DNA of 64,000 nt, from the NCBI RefSeq assembly GCF_003945595.2, contig NW_024104552.1, positions 124,001-188,000 on the forward strand, in the 5' to 3' direction. The position numbers and the translations under genes were made by a program. This document shows positions 1-13,248 of this stretch, in pieces. The notes under the pieces are model-generated. The model ran no database searches. It worked only from the letters and a program-made list of their open reading frames with translations, and was not told where the DNA came from. The stretch's first letter is position 1. Each line of letters starts with the position of its first letter. The DNA is from Pipra filicauda (taxonomy: Eukaryota > Chordata > Aves > Passeriformes > Pipridae).

Positions 1-1477
1 AGGACTTTATTTTGTACCAGTTTGTGATTACTAAGTAGCACATACTACCATGCTTTGCTAGAGAGGGGCCACCACACTCAGCACCCTGCTGTATCAAGCC
101 CAAAGAATGTGCTGCCTGTTAGAGGGGGAAAAAATAAATTGTACTCTGAAAGTACTACTTTTTTGCAGGACATACTTCCTCTCTCTATTCCCTTTCAGGT
201 CTCTCTGGTACCTGATATTATTCAGCAGTGGTAGATAGAGGAGTTTGCTGGACAAGTGCAAAGCTTTCATAGAAGGAGTCATTCTATGATTTCAGATTGC
301 TCAAAGCTTTTTCACTTCACTGCACTTATTGGGGGGAAGGGAGTCTAAATGTATGAGGGCAGAAATAATTTCCCTTTTCTTTAACAATTGCACCCGTGAT
401 GTCAGCTGCTGCTAGTAATGTAGAGTGATAAATTGACATTGAACTTGAACAGAATTCATGGCGTGCTGGAGACAATAAGAACCTCTGAGGAAATAATTAT
501 TTTGCTGCCAGGAGCTCATGCATCTCAAATTGGTTGGTGCGGGGACTTTAGAGCAGCCTGCCTGCCTATTGACTGGAGTTGAGAGCTGGCGCTGCCAGCT
601 CTGTGTTAGTGCAAGAACTTAGGCTTTGTGGTTTGCTCATAGCATGTCAGGAAAAAGAAAAGAGAGTGACAAAGGTCTGATGTTGACCACTTTTGCTTGC
701 TTGCTTGCAGGGAGAGGCAATGAGTGTTGAAAACCAAGTTCAGTAATGTGTTTTTTACCATGAATATAGGACTTTGGTATTCCCACAGCAGTACTTGACT
801 GCAGACACTTGGGCGTAGCACGATTTCTAGTGAGTGGGAAGTTACTTGCATGTTGCAGCCGCTAGAATTTAATTTAGTGTTCATGTGCTCAATCAGTTTG
901 GGGAAGACAGAGTCCCTCTGATCAGCTTACCATTGTTACTGATTGGGATCACAGTAATTAATTTTCCCATACAAGTAATTAGTTTGCATTGTACACAACA
1001 TTTCTGCTATTTATTTTTCTTGGGGGGGGGAGGATGGCAATAATAACTAAAAAGCCTGACCAGGCTGTTCTCCTCCTACCCTCATTGAAGTAAGTTTGAA
1101 TGTTGAGAATGCTCCATGATGACCTATAATTAAGCTCTTTCTTTAGAATAGAACATAAATGACAATCTGGCACTGAGTCCCAGTTGACTTGCGCTGAGCA
1201 TGGAAATTTGACACTGTATTCAGAAGTCATGTTGTTGCAGGGAAACAATCTTTCAGCATGTATTTTAGTTTTCCTAAAAGTATTACTACCTGCAAGGGAC
1301 AAGAAAATAAAACTTCCCAAAGTTTTTCTTATATCTCAAAGAGATTTTTATCTGAATTTTGACATCTTAATTCAGGATATGTTCATTTGTGTGGGTCATA
1401 AAGTTTTGGACGGTTGTAAATTAGTGTATTTAATCCCTAGCTAAATAACAAAACTAACCATGTATGAGTTTTCATTT
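1..1477. other. anonymous non-coding stretch
   Basis: I see no gene here. The ORFs are short and unrecognised. Minor simple sequence includes a short TTGC run near 690-708 and a run of nine G at 1022-1030. The stretch ends where a CR1 3' tail begins. It reads as ordinary AT-rich intronic or intergenic bird DNA. Confidence 0.6.
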
Positions 1478-1620
1478 TCATAAAATAGTTTGGGTCAGAA
1501 GGGACCTTTAAAGGGACTGTCTGGACCAGGTCCCCCTGCAATGAGCAGAAACATCTTCAACTAGGTCACTTTAATCTGAGCTGCTCTTGTAATGTGCATC
1601 ACAGAGCATGGATCCTTGGA
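1478..1620 (-). mobile_element. CR1 LINE 3' end fragment (minus)
   Basis: This is a truncated copy of a CR1 non-LTR retrotransposon inserted on the minus strand. On the plus strand it begins with a decayed form of the reversed CR1 tail (TCATAAAATAGTTTGGGTCA). AAGGGACCTTTAAAG and CCCCCTGCAATGAGCAG follow, then CATCTTCAACTAGGTCA. These are the usual landmarks of the CR1 3' untranslated region in reverse orientation. Similarity fades after about 1590, so the inner boundary is approximate. No reverse transcriptase sequence is present, so it is a dead 5'-truncated copy, as most CR1 copies are. The many substitutions suggest an old insertion. Confidence 0.85.
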
Positions 1621-4600
1621 GTCACCTTTCATTCTTTTAGTAGCTGTGCCTCCTAGCTCCTGATTTGGGCTTGGCTCTCTCTAACAAACCTCCAAAACAT
1701 GGGACATGCAAAGTAAAATTTTCATACATGAAAATCATCATGCTTTCAATAATAATAACTTTTAATAACAGTAGTTCTACCGTTCTGTGTTTTTCATGTG
1801 TACAGTTTTCAACAGTGAAATAGTCAGGCATCCTGTGTAGTGTGAAACAGCAGCTTGGATGATAAACTTCATGTCATCTACTGAAATAAGGTTGAAAACT
1901 ATGTCTGAACCATCAAAACATTGTCTCCTCTGATATTTGTTTCTTTGATACTCATAGTTTTTCAGTGATGCATCTCTGGCTATTTATGGTTTATTTTGTC
2001 TCATCAGTTATAGTGTTATGCTCTTTAGGACTAACTTTTTGAGGGTCTTATTTAAGCATGTAACAGTATAGAATCAAGTGTTATCAATATGTTCTGTGGT
2101 GATGCTCCTGTGACAGTTGAGAGAAGTCTCTGGTGTGTTGATGACAAAACAAGCCTCCCAAGTAAGATCTGGACCAGGAGAGTACCATATATTTCATCTC
2201 TTACCTATCTGAGGAGTTCCTTGCTTTGTTAGGTGCTTTCAGAGAGGAATCCTGTGTTCAGGATTTTTTGCCTTCCTTCATGATACTGAGATCTTTAAAA
2301 ACAGAGATGTTTCACATTTAACTATACCACAGTAAATGGTATCGCTAAATTAAACAGTTAAGTCTAAAAGAAAAAAAAATTAAAAAAGTTACTAGCACCT
2401 TGTGCGTAGTGAATTGGTTTGGCAATTTGACCTGGCTTGTCTTGCCTGATATAATCTCGAATCTGATGTTGAGACATGGAGGCATAAAGGAAAAGGCTAA
2501 AAATCTGAAATGCTTTCACCCAAGAGAAGTGGCTCATAATACTCTCTTCAGGAGAGTTTTGTCCAATCACTGTGGGAAGTAGGTTTTGATGCCGCTTGTG
2601 CTGCAGGGCAGCACTTCTGTTGCTAGAAAGGTTTGGTACCCTTTGTGTCCTATCCATTCTTTCAGCTGAAGCTACGCTTCATTTAAAAACTTTAATTGCT
2701 GAAAAACTAAATGTTGAGTGCAAAAACATAAATAAATAAATCTTTCCCAGGCAGGACAAGTCATTGAAGACAGCCTTTTTTCTGCAACGATCAGAAATGT
2801 ACTGAAATAATTATTTCATATTCTGCTACAGTTATTTCAGAAAAACACTCTTTGTAGAGTCTTTACCCTGTAATGAAAGCACAGTTAGAGTTTCGGGTAT
2901 TAATTAATTATGGGGGGGATTAATTTCAGAAAAATTACAGTATTTCAAAATAATTGTTTTGATCGGATACTCTACTAAATTGCCAAGCAAGTTGTGAAGT
3001 ACTATACTAAGGCTTTTTACTGCTGTTACAAATAAAGTAATCTCTTAATATTGCTTGCAAGTCTGTACAGTATGTAGTGGCTTGATTTTTTTTTATAAAG
3101 CTCCATGCAAACACCCTGGTGGGAATTCAGAATAGGAGAGGTTTAGTCACTAGAGGATAATAAGCAGAGAGAAAATAAGAGCTTAAGTATTGTGTACATA
3201 ACTTAGGTTAATGCAGTAGTTATAACCACTTCTTTTTTCCTTTTAGCAGTATCCCATGTAATGTCACAGTCATAAAATGGGCTATAAAATGGAAAGGTGA
3301 AAGAGTTCCTTGTCCTAAATAATTACCAGACCTTAGCTCCTGTTCACTTACTCCCACTGTAGGAATGCTTTGGCTCTGGTTCCCTGCACATGTTCTTTAA
3401 TGAATCGCTGGCATTTATACTGGAAACAAAAAAAGGAGAACACTATCCTTTAAAACTTTTCTTCTATTTTCATTCAACTAGTGCTATTTACAGAAGTTAA
3501 AAAAAAAAAATTCCAAATCTGTTAGTTTTTTTTTCTTTTCTACCCTGGCAATAAATGTGTGAGATGCAAGGCACTAACTTCAGTGATTCTGTTAGGAAAT
3601 TGTTAGTTGACTATCTCTGGTTATCTGTTCTTCAGACTGTCTGAGATTAAATTTCTCAGGAGTCTCACTGGTGACAGGATTATAAAGAGTTTTTGCACGC
3701 TCCATTGTACTGACCCATAATTGTGCCTGTGGCTGCTGGGTTTCTGAGGAAGTGGGATTGGGCTGCGTTCTTGCCTGTGTAGGGGAGAGAGAGCATGTGC
3801 TAATATTCAGTTCTTTTATTTTGGTATCAATCAACAACTGACAGTGACACAGATGAATAAATAAATTCATCTAGTTAGTCCATAGCTAGTCTACAAGATC
3901 TGGATATGAGAAGGAAAAGCCTACTGGTCCTGTGTTGCAATTAAATTCCAATTGATCAGAATTTTTTTTTTTTTTTTTAATAACAAGAAGCCAAGTGCTG
4001 TGATCATTACTCAGGCCACCTAGTTACCTGAGAGATGCCTCTTTTTGACTTCTCAAAATCTCCTTAAGCAGTACCTCCTTACCCACAGGAAGCTGACCTT
4101 ATGCCTTTACTGACTGGAGCCAGCCTCATCTTTTCCCTTGCATTTGCTCTCTTTCTACTGGGATGGTTTTGATCAGCTGGAGACTGCTCATGAGCAACAG
4201 TTCTCAGTCTCTGCTTCAGGGTTTCATTTCTGTAGGCCTGAAACTTAAGTGTATTTTGGAAATGTAGCACGCATTGGATGGTGCCACCAGGCAAAACTAC
4301 CCCTTCTGCTGGTACTGCTCCATACTGCATTTGAATATCAGTGTTGGTTCTGCAAAGATTTGTTTGTTTATGATGCACAAAATGTCACCACCATAAATAC
4401 CATTTGAGTACTTTTTTCACTGAGGAATGCAGGTGAAATTTAACGCTAAGGTTGTTCTCTATTACCAGCTAGTGATTTTGAAGCCTCCTTCATACTTTTC
4501 TTCACTTTTGGGCAGAAATTTCAGTTTGAGTAACCAGTTGAGATTGCTATTCGTCTGGGAAAGAGAAAGATAGCCAGAGACAAACCAAGTGCTATGGAGC

Positions 4601-7562
4601 TAAAAGTTTCATGTTGACCCTTAATGCCACAGCCTTCAGTGTCAAGACTCCAGGAGAAACGGCAACACAAGGTAAGAGTAAGGAAAGAGGAGGCTGCCAC
4701 GGAACTAACATGCAGAATTAGCTCTAGGCAGTTCAGAATGTTGAATGAGGGAAACTGAATCATTATAACAAAGCAAAAAGTCAGTGTATTGTTTTGATCA
4801 CAGAAAATAAATCACCTAGCCAGCTGTGCTTTACAAACAGGTAATATGGGTTGTTTTTACTCCTGGAACTGTGGGCCTCTAATTTGTATTATGATTGGCA
4901 AACATTAATCATACTTCTTTGTACACGCAGACTTTGTTATCCCTGAACTGATTCCTGCCAATTAAATTTTGCCCCATTACCTCTTTAAGTAATGAGTGCA
5001 CTACATTTATGCTTCATTAGAGGAAGAGTGCTATAATAGTTGAAGTTTTCTGTGGTTTTGGATAAGCTAGAGTGACCTGAAGGCTTCTTGGGTATTTGAC
5101 TGTGATTTACAATGTGGAAATGTGGAAATAGCAAGTGGCTTGTGCTGCCAATTCAGAAGATGCTACAAGTGGATTTTGGTAGCAGTACCCTGATCATGTA
5201 ATTTATGTGGGTTACAATACTATAAACTAATCTTTAGTTTTCATATATATCTAGTGGCATAGGGAGTCTTATCTTAAGTATAATGCAACTCAAATCTAAA
5301 ACAGTGTTAAGCTATCAGACAGCATAGATGAATATTCTCTCTGAGTCACTGTTCAGGGATAATGACAGTTTTACCTGCATTTAAGATGGAACAGGCCAGC
5401 AGGTGGTATATCCATATCTGCTGCTTCATTGCCAGGTCAGTGGTTAACAGCTGCTCTTGGTGGCTCAGACACCATATCATCTGTAGTATATTAAGTGCTG
5501 TAGTTAATGCTGACAATCAGGGCTACAGTAGACAGATGTCTATGTCATTAAGTTGTCCACTGATTAATGTATATTGTTATAAGTGGTTTATCACATAGGG
5601 AAGTAGGGTACCTAATGCCTATTGAGATGCATGTAAATGATTGTCTGAATCCCTTATGCTGTTCTGAGTGTCCTGTGATGTGTGTTTTGGCTGACACGCA
5701 GGAAATGCATTTCGTATTTTGTATAGGAGGCTAATCAATATGCACGTAGGGTGTGTGCCACATGCAGGCAATTAATGTCTCAAACTTCACTACAACCTGT
5801 ATTTCCTCTCAGGTCAGTAGATATCTTCAGACAGCATACTTTTTTTACATTTATGTGATCATTTTGTTAAGCAAAGTTTGTCTAGTGTTAATCAGTAACA
5901 ATATTTTATCAGTGAGTTTTTCCTGACCTGAGGATTTATTTACTTGGAGTTTAAATAATTTTCAGTTTTCATTCTATTTCCACAACCTTAGCCTCTTCAC
6001 TGCCTCTTCAGTCAAGCCTGAGTTAGTATTTTTACTTAATTTTCTCTTGTTGTATAGATACATTTTTATTTTGTAGAGACATATTTTGTAGAGACCTGTT
6101 AAATGAATTTGGGTATCACACATGGACACATATACGTATATGCTCATGCACACAGTTTCTGTTAACATATGTTCCTGTAGACAGTGACAATTACTTAATT
6201 AGTCATCACAACCTGCAAAAATCTGAGTAGATTAGGTTGTGGATATGGAAAAGTGAGTGTCTTCAGTTTTCTGTCTTTTCCGGTTATTGTAGTCTAGCTA
6301 AAAATTCATCTGAGAATATACACCTACGTAAAACCCTGGTTCCAATGAAACAGTATGATTGCATAGGTTGTGATTCGTGTCTGTTTCGATATTCAGAGGT
6401 TTTAAAAATTTAATTATATGTATGAGCATATTATCTGCAGTTTCTTATTAATATAGAGTGTTACTAGACATTAAATGCTTCAAGTATATACCAAAGTCTC
6501 AAGTTGCTACAAAGAGCCTGTTTGCTGCTTGTGGACTTAGAACTGGAATCATCTGTCAAAGTCATGCTATTAGTTGGCATCCCAGCTCCAATGTAAAGAT
6601 AGGCTGTATTGCTGTAGAGCAGCCTCACATTCTCCCTAGTTCTTTTTCCTGTGGTCTTTCTTCTCAACCCCTTCCGGTTCTTGCACAGTCTGTTCGATCA
6701 TGGCACTGTTGGGGCTGTGGTGCCCCAATAGTAATGTTGTGGTACAAATTCAATATCATATGGTTTGTCTGTCTTTTACTCTCAGTGGAATGACAATATT
6801 GAAGGCAAAAGCTCATCCTATTGATTATTCTTCAGTTTTTCTTCCTTATATATAGGGCAGACTTGTAAGACTTTAAATACCTCTAAACTTAGAACGAAAG
6901 TGTGTGGGCTGGCCAGAATGTACTGTCTGAGGCACAAATGGATTGGAATCTCAAAAAGATCCTGACTGCACATAAAGAGCTAAGTGCTGAGGTCTGGTTC
7001 CTGCTCACTTTACCCCATCCTTGCATAGGAAATGTCTCCATTGTTGCAGTGTTGAGTTTTTTTAATAAGAGCATTGGCTAATTAAAAACTCGGCAGATCC
7101 TCAGGATTTGAGAAATCTTGACCTGGACGTTTTCTTTCTTCTACCCTGTTTCATGTAGTCTGTAAAGGGAAATTTTGGGGGGTTTGGTTGTTATTGAAAT
7201 TATCGGTTTGAGTTTAAAAGATTTTTTTTAGCAATTCAGTATGTTGTAGACTGACACTTGTCAGGGCAGACCCAAAAGGAGAGACAAAATTCTGGGATCT
7301 GAGGGCTGTAGCAGATAATAGATGGAACAGGTTGAGCTTTGCCTGCTAGCCAGTTTTATTGGCTCCCTTGATAACACAAGGGCAGCTAAAGACATAACAT
7401 TTATGAAACATCACCTCCTTTGAATGGATACCTGTGTAAGCCCCACAGCACTAACTTAAAGTTCACCAACTTGTTGAGAAAAGATGGACAGAGGTCTGAA
7501 ATGTATTGTAATTGAACAAGCACTTTTAAGTGCCAACCTAGTTAAATTACAGAAATTTGCGC
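1621..7562. other. anonymous non-coding stretch
   Basis: No gene or confident repeat was seen in this stretch of almost 6 kb. ORFs of up to 99 codons on both strands (for example minus 4079-4378 and minus 2364-2657) have no recognisable domain and overlap ORFs on the other strand. There is a 17-base T run at 3962-3978 and a 14-bp palindrome (CATATACGTATATG) at 6129-6142. It is probably intron or intergenic DNA. Confidence 0.55.
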
Positions 7563-7592
7563 TAATTAATGCAGCTGTAATTAATACAGCTG
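7563..7592. promoter_or_regulatory. tandem homeodomain + E-box composite motif
   Basis: The 15-bp unit TAATTAATGCAGCTG at 7563-7577 is followed at once by TAATTAATACAGCTG at 7578-7592, matching at 14 of 15 positions. Each unit joins a homeodomain core (TAATTA) to an E-box (CAGCTG). Another TAATTA-like core lies just downstream at 7603-7610. The motifs are seen directly. That homeodomain and bHLH factors bind such sites is general knowledge. That this is a working enhancer is inference from motif arrangement only. Confidence 0.3.
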
Positions 7593-10500
7593 CACTAGTG
7601 CCATAATTAGTATCTTTTTCAGCCATGACTTGTGTTATGAAAACAAAACACTGTGTAGTAGAATCATGTTCACATTAGATGCTTTGATTTAGCAGTTGTT
7701 GGAGGTTTGGGGTTTTTTTGGCTGATGATAGGAACCTCTAATAGGAAGGAATCCAAAAGCCTTTTAATTTTAACCGATGTTACTGGTTCTACTGCATTCA
7801 GTAGAACTACTGTTTTGGTGCTTTCCTAGATTGAACATGGATTAGCTGGAGTATTTGGGTAGATAGGCAGTGTACCTGTTACATGTAACTGGGAGGTAAT
7901 CATTAGAGTGAACATGTGCTGCAAATCTTGTACAACACCAGCGTGGCCAGAGAGTAGGTAGGGCTAATTCACCATGTACAGTGTGCGTGGATTTGGGCAT
8001 AAATTTGCTGGCTCTTTGCCCTGTGCTGTAGTTGAAGGATGTCTCTTTAGCATCTTCCCTTACCTTGTTCTGCAGTATCATTAAACCTGCATTTTGTTAC
8101 TCTATAGAGAGTCCTACAGTGAATCACATGCCAAAATAAGCAAAGAAATAGAAGAAGTTGCAAACCAAAATGCTCTATTGCAAACTCTGAGGATTTCAAG
8201 TTTGGACATCTGTAATGGAGTATTTCATCTATTTACATTCTTTGTCTTTTGCTGAGACACCTAAGCATCTAGGATGTACACACACTAACTCTGTACTGTT
8301 GGATTAACATGGCATTATACTATTACTAATGTTTAAAAAAATTACTTTGTATATGCCGTTTATTGACTGGAGTTTTTAGTTTTGCCTGGTTCAGTCTGAT
8401 TGTTAGCAGAAATAGTATTTCCTACTTGCTCTCACTCAGAAATGGTGTATTTTAACAGGGTTAGTATCTTAGACTAATTGAGGAAAGTTTGAAGAGGTAG
8501 CCCACTCTTCCTGGCCGTGGTGGAGACCTGGCCCCCAGTGTGCCGTGACAGTGGGGAGAATGTGCTGCTGTGTTCCCTGAGTTATGACCCTCTAACAAAA
8601 ATCTTACTGATTAATTAGCCTTTTAGACTGTGCTTTAACTTTGTCCATCAGCTACCTTGCCCTAGCACCACTTTTGCAGCGTTTGAGGTATTTTTTGCCC
8701 CAGATAATGTTCTTCTATTTAGACCATGTCTGTTGTTGAAGAAATTAAAAAATTTATGGTAGTGGTGGTAGTCTGATTCCTTGTGAGTAAATGGAGATGC
8801 CTCTGAGTTACTGTTTTTTTCTAACTTACATGGATGTCAGCAGTATCTGAAAGATGATTTTTGTACTCTGCTGCCATCAGATTTGAAAATAAGGAGCTCT
8901 TTGTCATCTAACTTGACAAAAGTATTGAGATACAATTTATAATTAGCCTTTTTCCTGTAGTTGCCAATGTAAGTACTCGCATGAGTCACATTTTAATCCA
9001 AGACATAAATGAAATTAGAAAATTGCCATGGGTGCTTAGTTTCCTTGCTTGCTGTAATGAAATAGTTTGTGCTTGGGTTTTTTCTTTGTCTTGGAGAAGA
9101 TCTATTAAAGTACAGTTTAAAGAGATTTTCTGGATGTTGTAGTAAAATTGTCAAAGCAGATTAAAGGACATTAGACAGCAATGTGATGAAAAATTCAATT
9201 TCTTATTTTCTGATGAATTGTTATTCATCTCAGGAGTCATCTAGCATCTCCAGGTTTTGCTCATTTTACATGTATCTTTTAGATTCTCCTGAGGTTCTAA
9301 GTCAAAAATACAGGAAACTTTTAATTAATTTATTTATTTCCTTGATTACATTAGTCCATTCTTCATTTCTGGTCAGATAACACAATAATGATGTGAGTTT
9401 TTCTTCCATAAAAACTTGTAGAAGTACACTGAACATCTGCACATAATCAATCCATTCATGCAAAGAAAGCTAAGGGACTTATTTATCATGCTGGATTTGC
9501 AAGAATTTCTCTTTTTCTACAGGCAGCTTCAGAAGTTTGCCTCCACTGAGGTCAAAATCCCACATCCTGTTCATCTAACAAGCAAGGTACAGGATGGATA
9601 CTCATCTATCTTGATTAAAGATTAGAAGGTAAATGTTTGTATAGTGAGATGAAAGAAAGGCAAGTGTTTTCTGCTATTGTTACTTGGTGAATTACTTTGA
9701 CAGCCACAAAGCACTAAGCGCTGCCAGTGGCTGCCAGTGCGTCCTGGAGGATGCAGCAGGTGTGACTTGGGTTGAGGTGAAGACACCTACATTGAGCGTT
9801 ATAGTGTGTACTGGGCTGGAGCTTAAGAGTCAGTATGGTCAGTAAAGCCTTGAGAACAGTGGTTCAGCTGTTTACCAGTATGGGCTCAATTCAATTATCT
9901 AAGCATATAGTGTCATTTGAGACGTGCTGTCTGGGACATCTTCGTGGGCAGGGAGGTGCCACACAGGCTGGCAGGAGACCTGTTCCATGCCCTTTTGCAC
10001 AGGCAGCTAGGAGATAGGATGGGTATTCTAGGTGACACTAGACAATTATGTCTAATGACTTGTCTATGTGTGATGTTTTTGATCAGTGGGTTGTAACTTA
10101 GATATTGACCTGAACATTAATTGAATCACTGTCCACTGATTGTATTGACTAGATCTGCATCATAATGGTAGTGTACACAACTGGTGCATCCATGGACACC
10201 TATGCGTAGAGACCTAAATGGAAGTGTGTTTATCCCTGTACACCTTCAGTTCTACAGAGCAATATAGAGAGTGGGAAGGATCAAGGTGGGTATGCGTACA
10301 TTGTCACAGATGTAATATTTTAATTTATTCATGGCAGAAGAGGGTCTGAATTGGTTTGAAGTTGAAGAGGGAGAGTAGTGTTCACTGAAATTAGTGGAAG
10401 AGGGACTTGATGGATAGAATTAATCTTCCAGAGAGCAAGAGGGCAATGTCTGGATACAGCCTTCATGTCATGGACCCTGGAAAGTGAGAACATGGAGAAG

Positions 10501-10619
10501 GTTTCCTGAATACCAACTGAGGGATGTTAGAAGTGACCAGGACACAGTTAACTCTGTTAACACAAACTTCTGAATAGGAACAGATTAAAATACATAATCT
10601 ATTCTGTTCTAAGGATGTG
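7593..10619. other. anonymous non-coding stretch
   Basis: No gene or assignable repeat was seen. A 9-bp inverted repeat with a 4-base loop lies at 7786-7807 (GTTCTACTG against CAGTAGAAC). ORFs do not exceed 79 codons and none is recognisable. Composition is AT-rich with a few GC-richer patches near 8.5 and 9.7 kb. Confidence 0.55.
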
Positions 10620-10820
10620 TGTGAGGGTGGTGAGGTATTGGAACAGATTGCCAAGAGAAGCTGTGGATGCTCCATCCCTGGAAGTTTTTTAAGGCCAGAT
10701 TGGATGGAGCTTTGAGACCACCTGGTTTAGTGGAAGGTGCCCCTGCCCACGGCAGGGGGATTGGAACTGGATGATCTTCAAGATCCCTTCCAACCCAAAC
10801 CATCCTGTGATTCTATGATA
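10620..10820 (+). mobile_element. CR1 LINE 3' end fragment (plus)
   Basis: This is the 3' terminal 200 bp of a CR1 element on the plus strand. It reads through GAGGGTGGTGAGG, then GGAACAGATTGCCAAGAGAAG and CCATCCCTGGAAG. CCCCTGCCCACGGCAGGGGG forms the well known CR1 stem, and CCTTCCAACCCAAACCAT leads into the terminal GATTCTATGATA. The copy is severely 5' truncated and has no coding sequence. It is relatively well preserved, so it is probably among the younger CR1 copies here. The minus ORF at 10609-10803 is only its antisense. Confidence 0.95.
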
Positions 10821-13248
10821 AGAAAACAAATCCTGCTTACTCTTGCAGGCTCAGTATTTTTCATTTTGGTGACTTTCTGGTTTGAATAGCTTCCACAGGG
10901 TTCCTTGCTGTTTTAGTACGCTCACCTGCCTTCCTCCTTCCTTACCGTGTGTCTTACTTTTGCTTTCCTGTGGCCTGGAAGGTTTTTCCCCAGTTAGCAC
11001 AGCCTTCCCCACTGCTTTTGGGGAAGGAAGAGTTTTCTGCTCCCACAAGTGACTTCCACCCCCTGCAGTGTGCTGCAAGTGGGAGCAGGCAGGCAGAGAC
11101 CCTCCCTTCTTTCATCCCACTTGCACAGAACAGAACAGCCTTATAATGTACTCCCATGGGAAACCAAATAAATAAAACAGACACAATTAATCCCAGACTT
11201 AATGGGGATAGAGAAGGAAATGGAGGAAGCAATGGAGAAGTCATGGTGCTTTACAGAAAAGTGTTCCAAGAATCATTATACAAGACCCTGTCACTGAAGT
11301 AGCAGGAGGAGAGTAGATGGTGTGAATCAAGATGTTGTGTTGAATGGGAACTGCTGAAAGTCATAAATGGGTCAAGGGGGATGGAGACTAAGCCAAAGCC
11401 TCAAATTTGAAGGAACTGCTGGAGACTTCAATGACAGCAAAACCACTAAATGAGACAGCTCTGAAATTGCTGGGAACAGCAGATAGAATGCACGGAGTGA
11501 AACGTAGCTTTTTCACTGTTGAATTTACCTTAAAACGATGGGAAGGAGGAATCTGAGAAGCAGCTAAGAAGGTTGATTAGGAACAAATGTGGGGTTTTGA
11601 AGAAGGTAGGAGGTCCCAGCAGACTGACATTGTAAATGCAGGTCACCTGGATATATTGGATCAGTCTGCTAATGCCTTCACTTAGTTGTCAGTAAAGTTG
11701 CTAGTTTTAGGATTGTATTTCTCCACCACTTGTTAACAAAAGTCCATTCTTGATGAGTATCAATAGCTCTTATGGAAGTCAGTGTCTCGGGGGACTGGGC
11801 CCAGAAAGGGCAAGGGAAAGCCATCTCTCTGCTCTGGCAGAGATCACTTTGAGGCAGGGATGAGTAGTAACTACCTTGGCACTGTGATAGAACTATGACA
11901 GGTGGAAATTATTTTCTTGCTTTGTTGTTTGTTTTATCCTTAGTGGCACTAGGCTGTTAAATCTGGTATGGAAGAGGAGAATTTCTGTGTTATAGAGAGT
12001 TTTGCTCTTGTAGGATTTTAAACATATTATTTGTGTGTTCAGTTTATGTTTGTGTGCTGCACTGAAAGTGGCTGTAGCTTTTTCCAGACTTCATGGATGG
12101 ATTTTGAGCAAACCCACAATGAGCGGTAGTGTTATGAGACCAAGTGTTTGGCCAGAGGAAGCAGCGAGAGTCACTTTTTGACTATAGTGGTCCCATTAGC
12201 TGTGCTGCATGCTATGGCACAGCATACAAATGGGAAAGGGAGTGCAATGACGCAGGAATGAAATCAAGATAACTTTTATTTTGGTACAATAAAGAGCATG
12301 TGATGTGCAAATGTGTCAATAAGATAAGCTGGCTGTGGCCTAATATTTCAGAAAAGAGCAGTGATTTCAGACACCTCAGTTTTTATGGTTCATTAAAATC
12401 TGTCCCTGTTCCCATATGTCAAGACGGACACCCAGAGGCACCAGTTCTTTGGGAACATTGAGGCATTATCCCTTTATTCTGAGTCCAGGGTCACAAAGGT
12501 TGTCTGCAGCCTGGTAATTCACAACAGAAATAGGAAAACTGGGTCAGAGAAATGCTTAAGGGATTCCCATTTCATGAGATTGAGGCATTGGCGTTGTCAA
12601 AGATTTCAAGTTATTCTTTCTTTTCCTTCTGTGTGGCAGATGATTTCTAAAAAGTACAATCAATTGCAAGTTCAGGCAGCATGGGAATAAGTATCAATAA
12701 CTATAGGGAACTGTACTCTTATATGCCAGCGTACTGCAAAATCAGCCCAAACTTCTCTGTTTCAGCTACCTTTGGAAGGTTTTATTTCACTACCTTTCTG
12801 AGCTGAGAAACAATTGTTATATTAGAAAAGTCTGATGAGAGTGGTAACACATGGTTTAAGACTAGCAGAAGTATTGGGGAATCATCAGCATGGAGGTAGA
12901 CATCTATACCTGAGCTCATGTCTGGACTATTCCATATAGTCAGTGTAGAAAAGGCACCTGTAGAATTAATGCATTTCATGCAAAATAGGAAGGAAAAAAA
13001 TAAGATTTAATGAATTGTTCCTTTAAAGGAACTTCTTTATCACCACTGAATTTCAAGGGTGTCTTAAAATAGCTCAGGTGTAATTGTCTGTCCCTTGTTG
13101 AAATTTAGCAGGAAAACATCCCAGAATCTGGGAGCCCAAAAGGGATGTTGAATTTTGGTTACTTAAAAAGCAGGGGAGGAAGCTTGAACTGCTCAGACCC
13201 ACTGACTTATTCTATGTTATAGAGCATGTATGTGCATATGCATTTTAT
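10821..13248. other. anonymous non-coding stretch
   Basis: I found no gene or confident repeat. The first 330 bases are GC-richer and carry ORFs on both strands (10851-11244), none with a recognisable domain. The stretch around 12240-12310 has a TTTATT/AATAAAG mixture that resembles an LTR poly(A) region, but I could not find ends and make no call. Confidence 0.5.

Noticed and set aside
275..292. CATTCTATGATTTC resembling a CR1 tail octamer
   Set aside because: Sequence upstream lacks every other CR1 landmark, so the octamer alone is not informative.
3962..3978. 17-base T run as the tail of a minus-strand retrocopy
   Set aside because: No recognisable retrocopy body or target duplication adjoins it.
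12105..12480. Possible LTR with TTTATTTTGGTACAATAAAG
   Set aside because: No TG/CA ends, no target duplication and no family pattern could be found.
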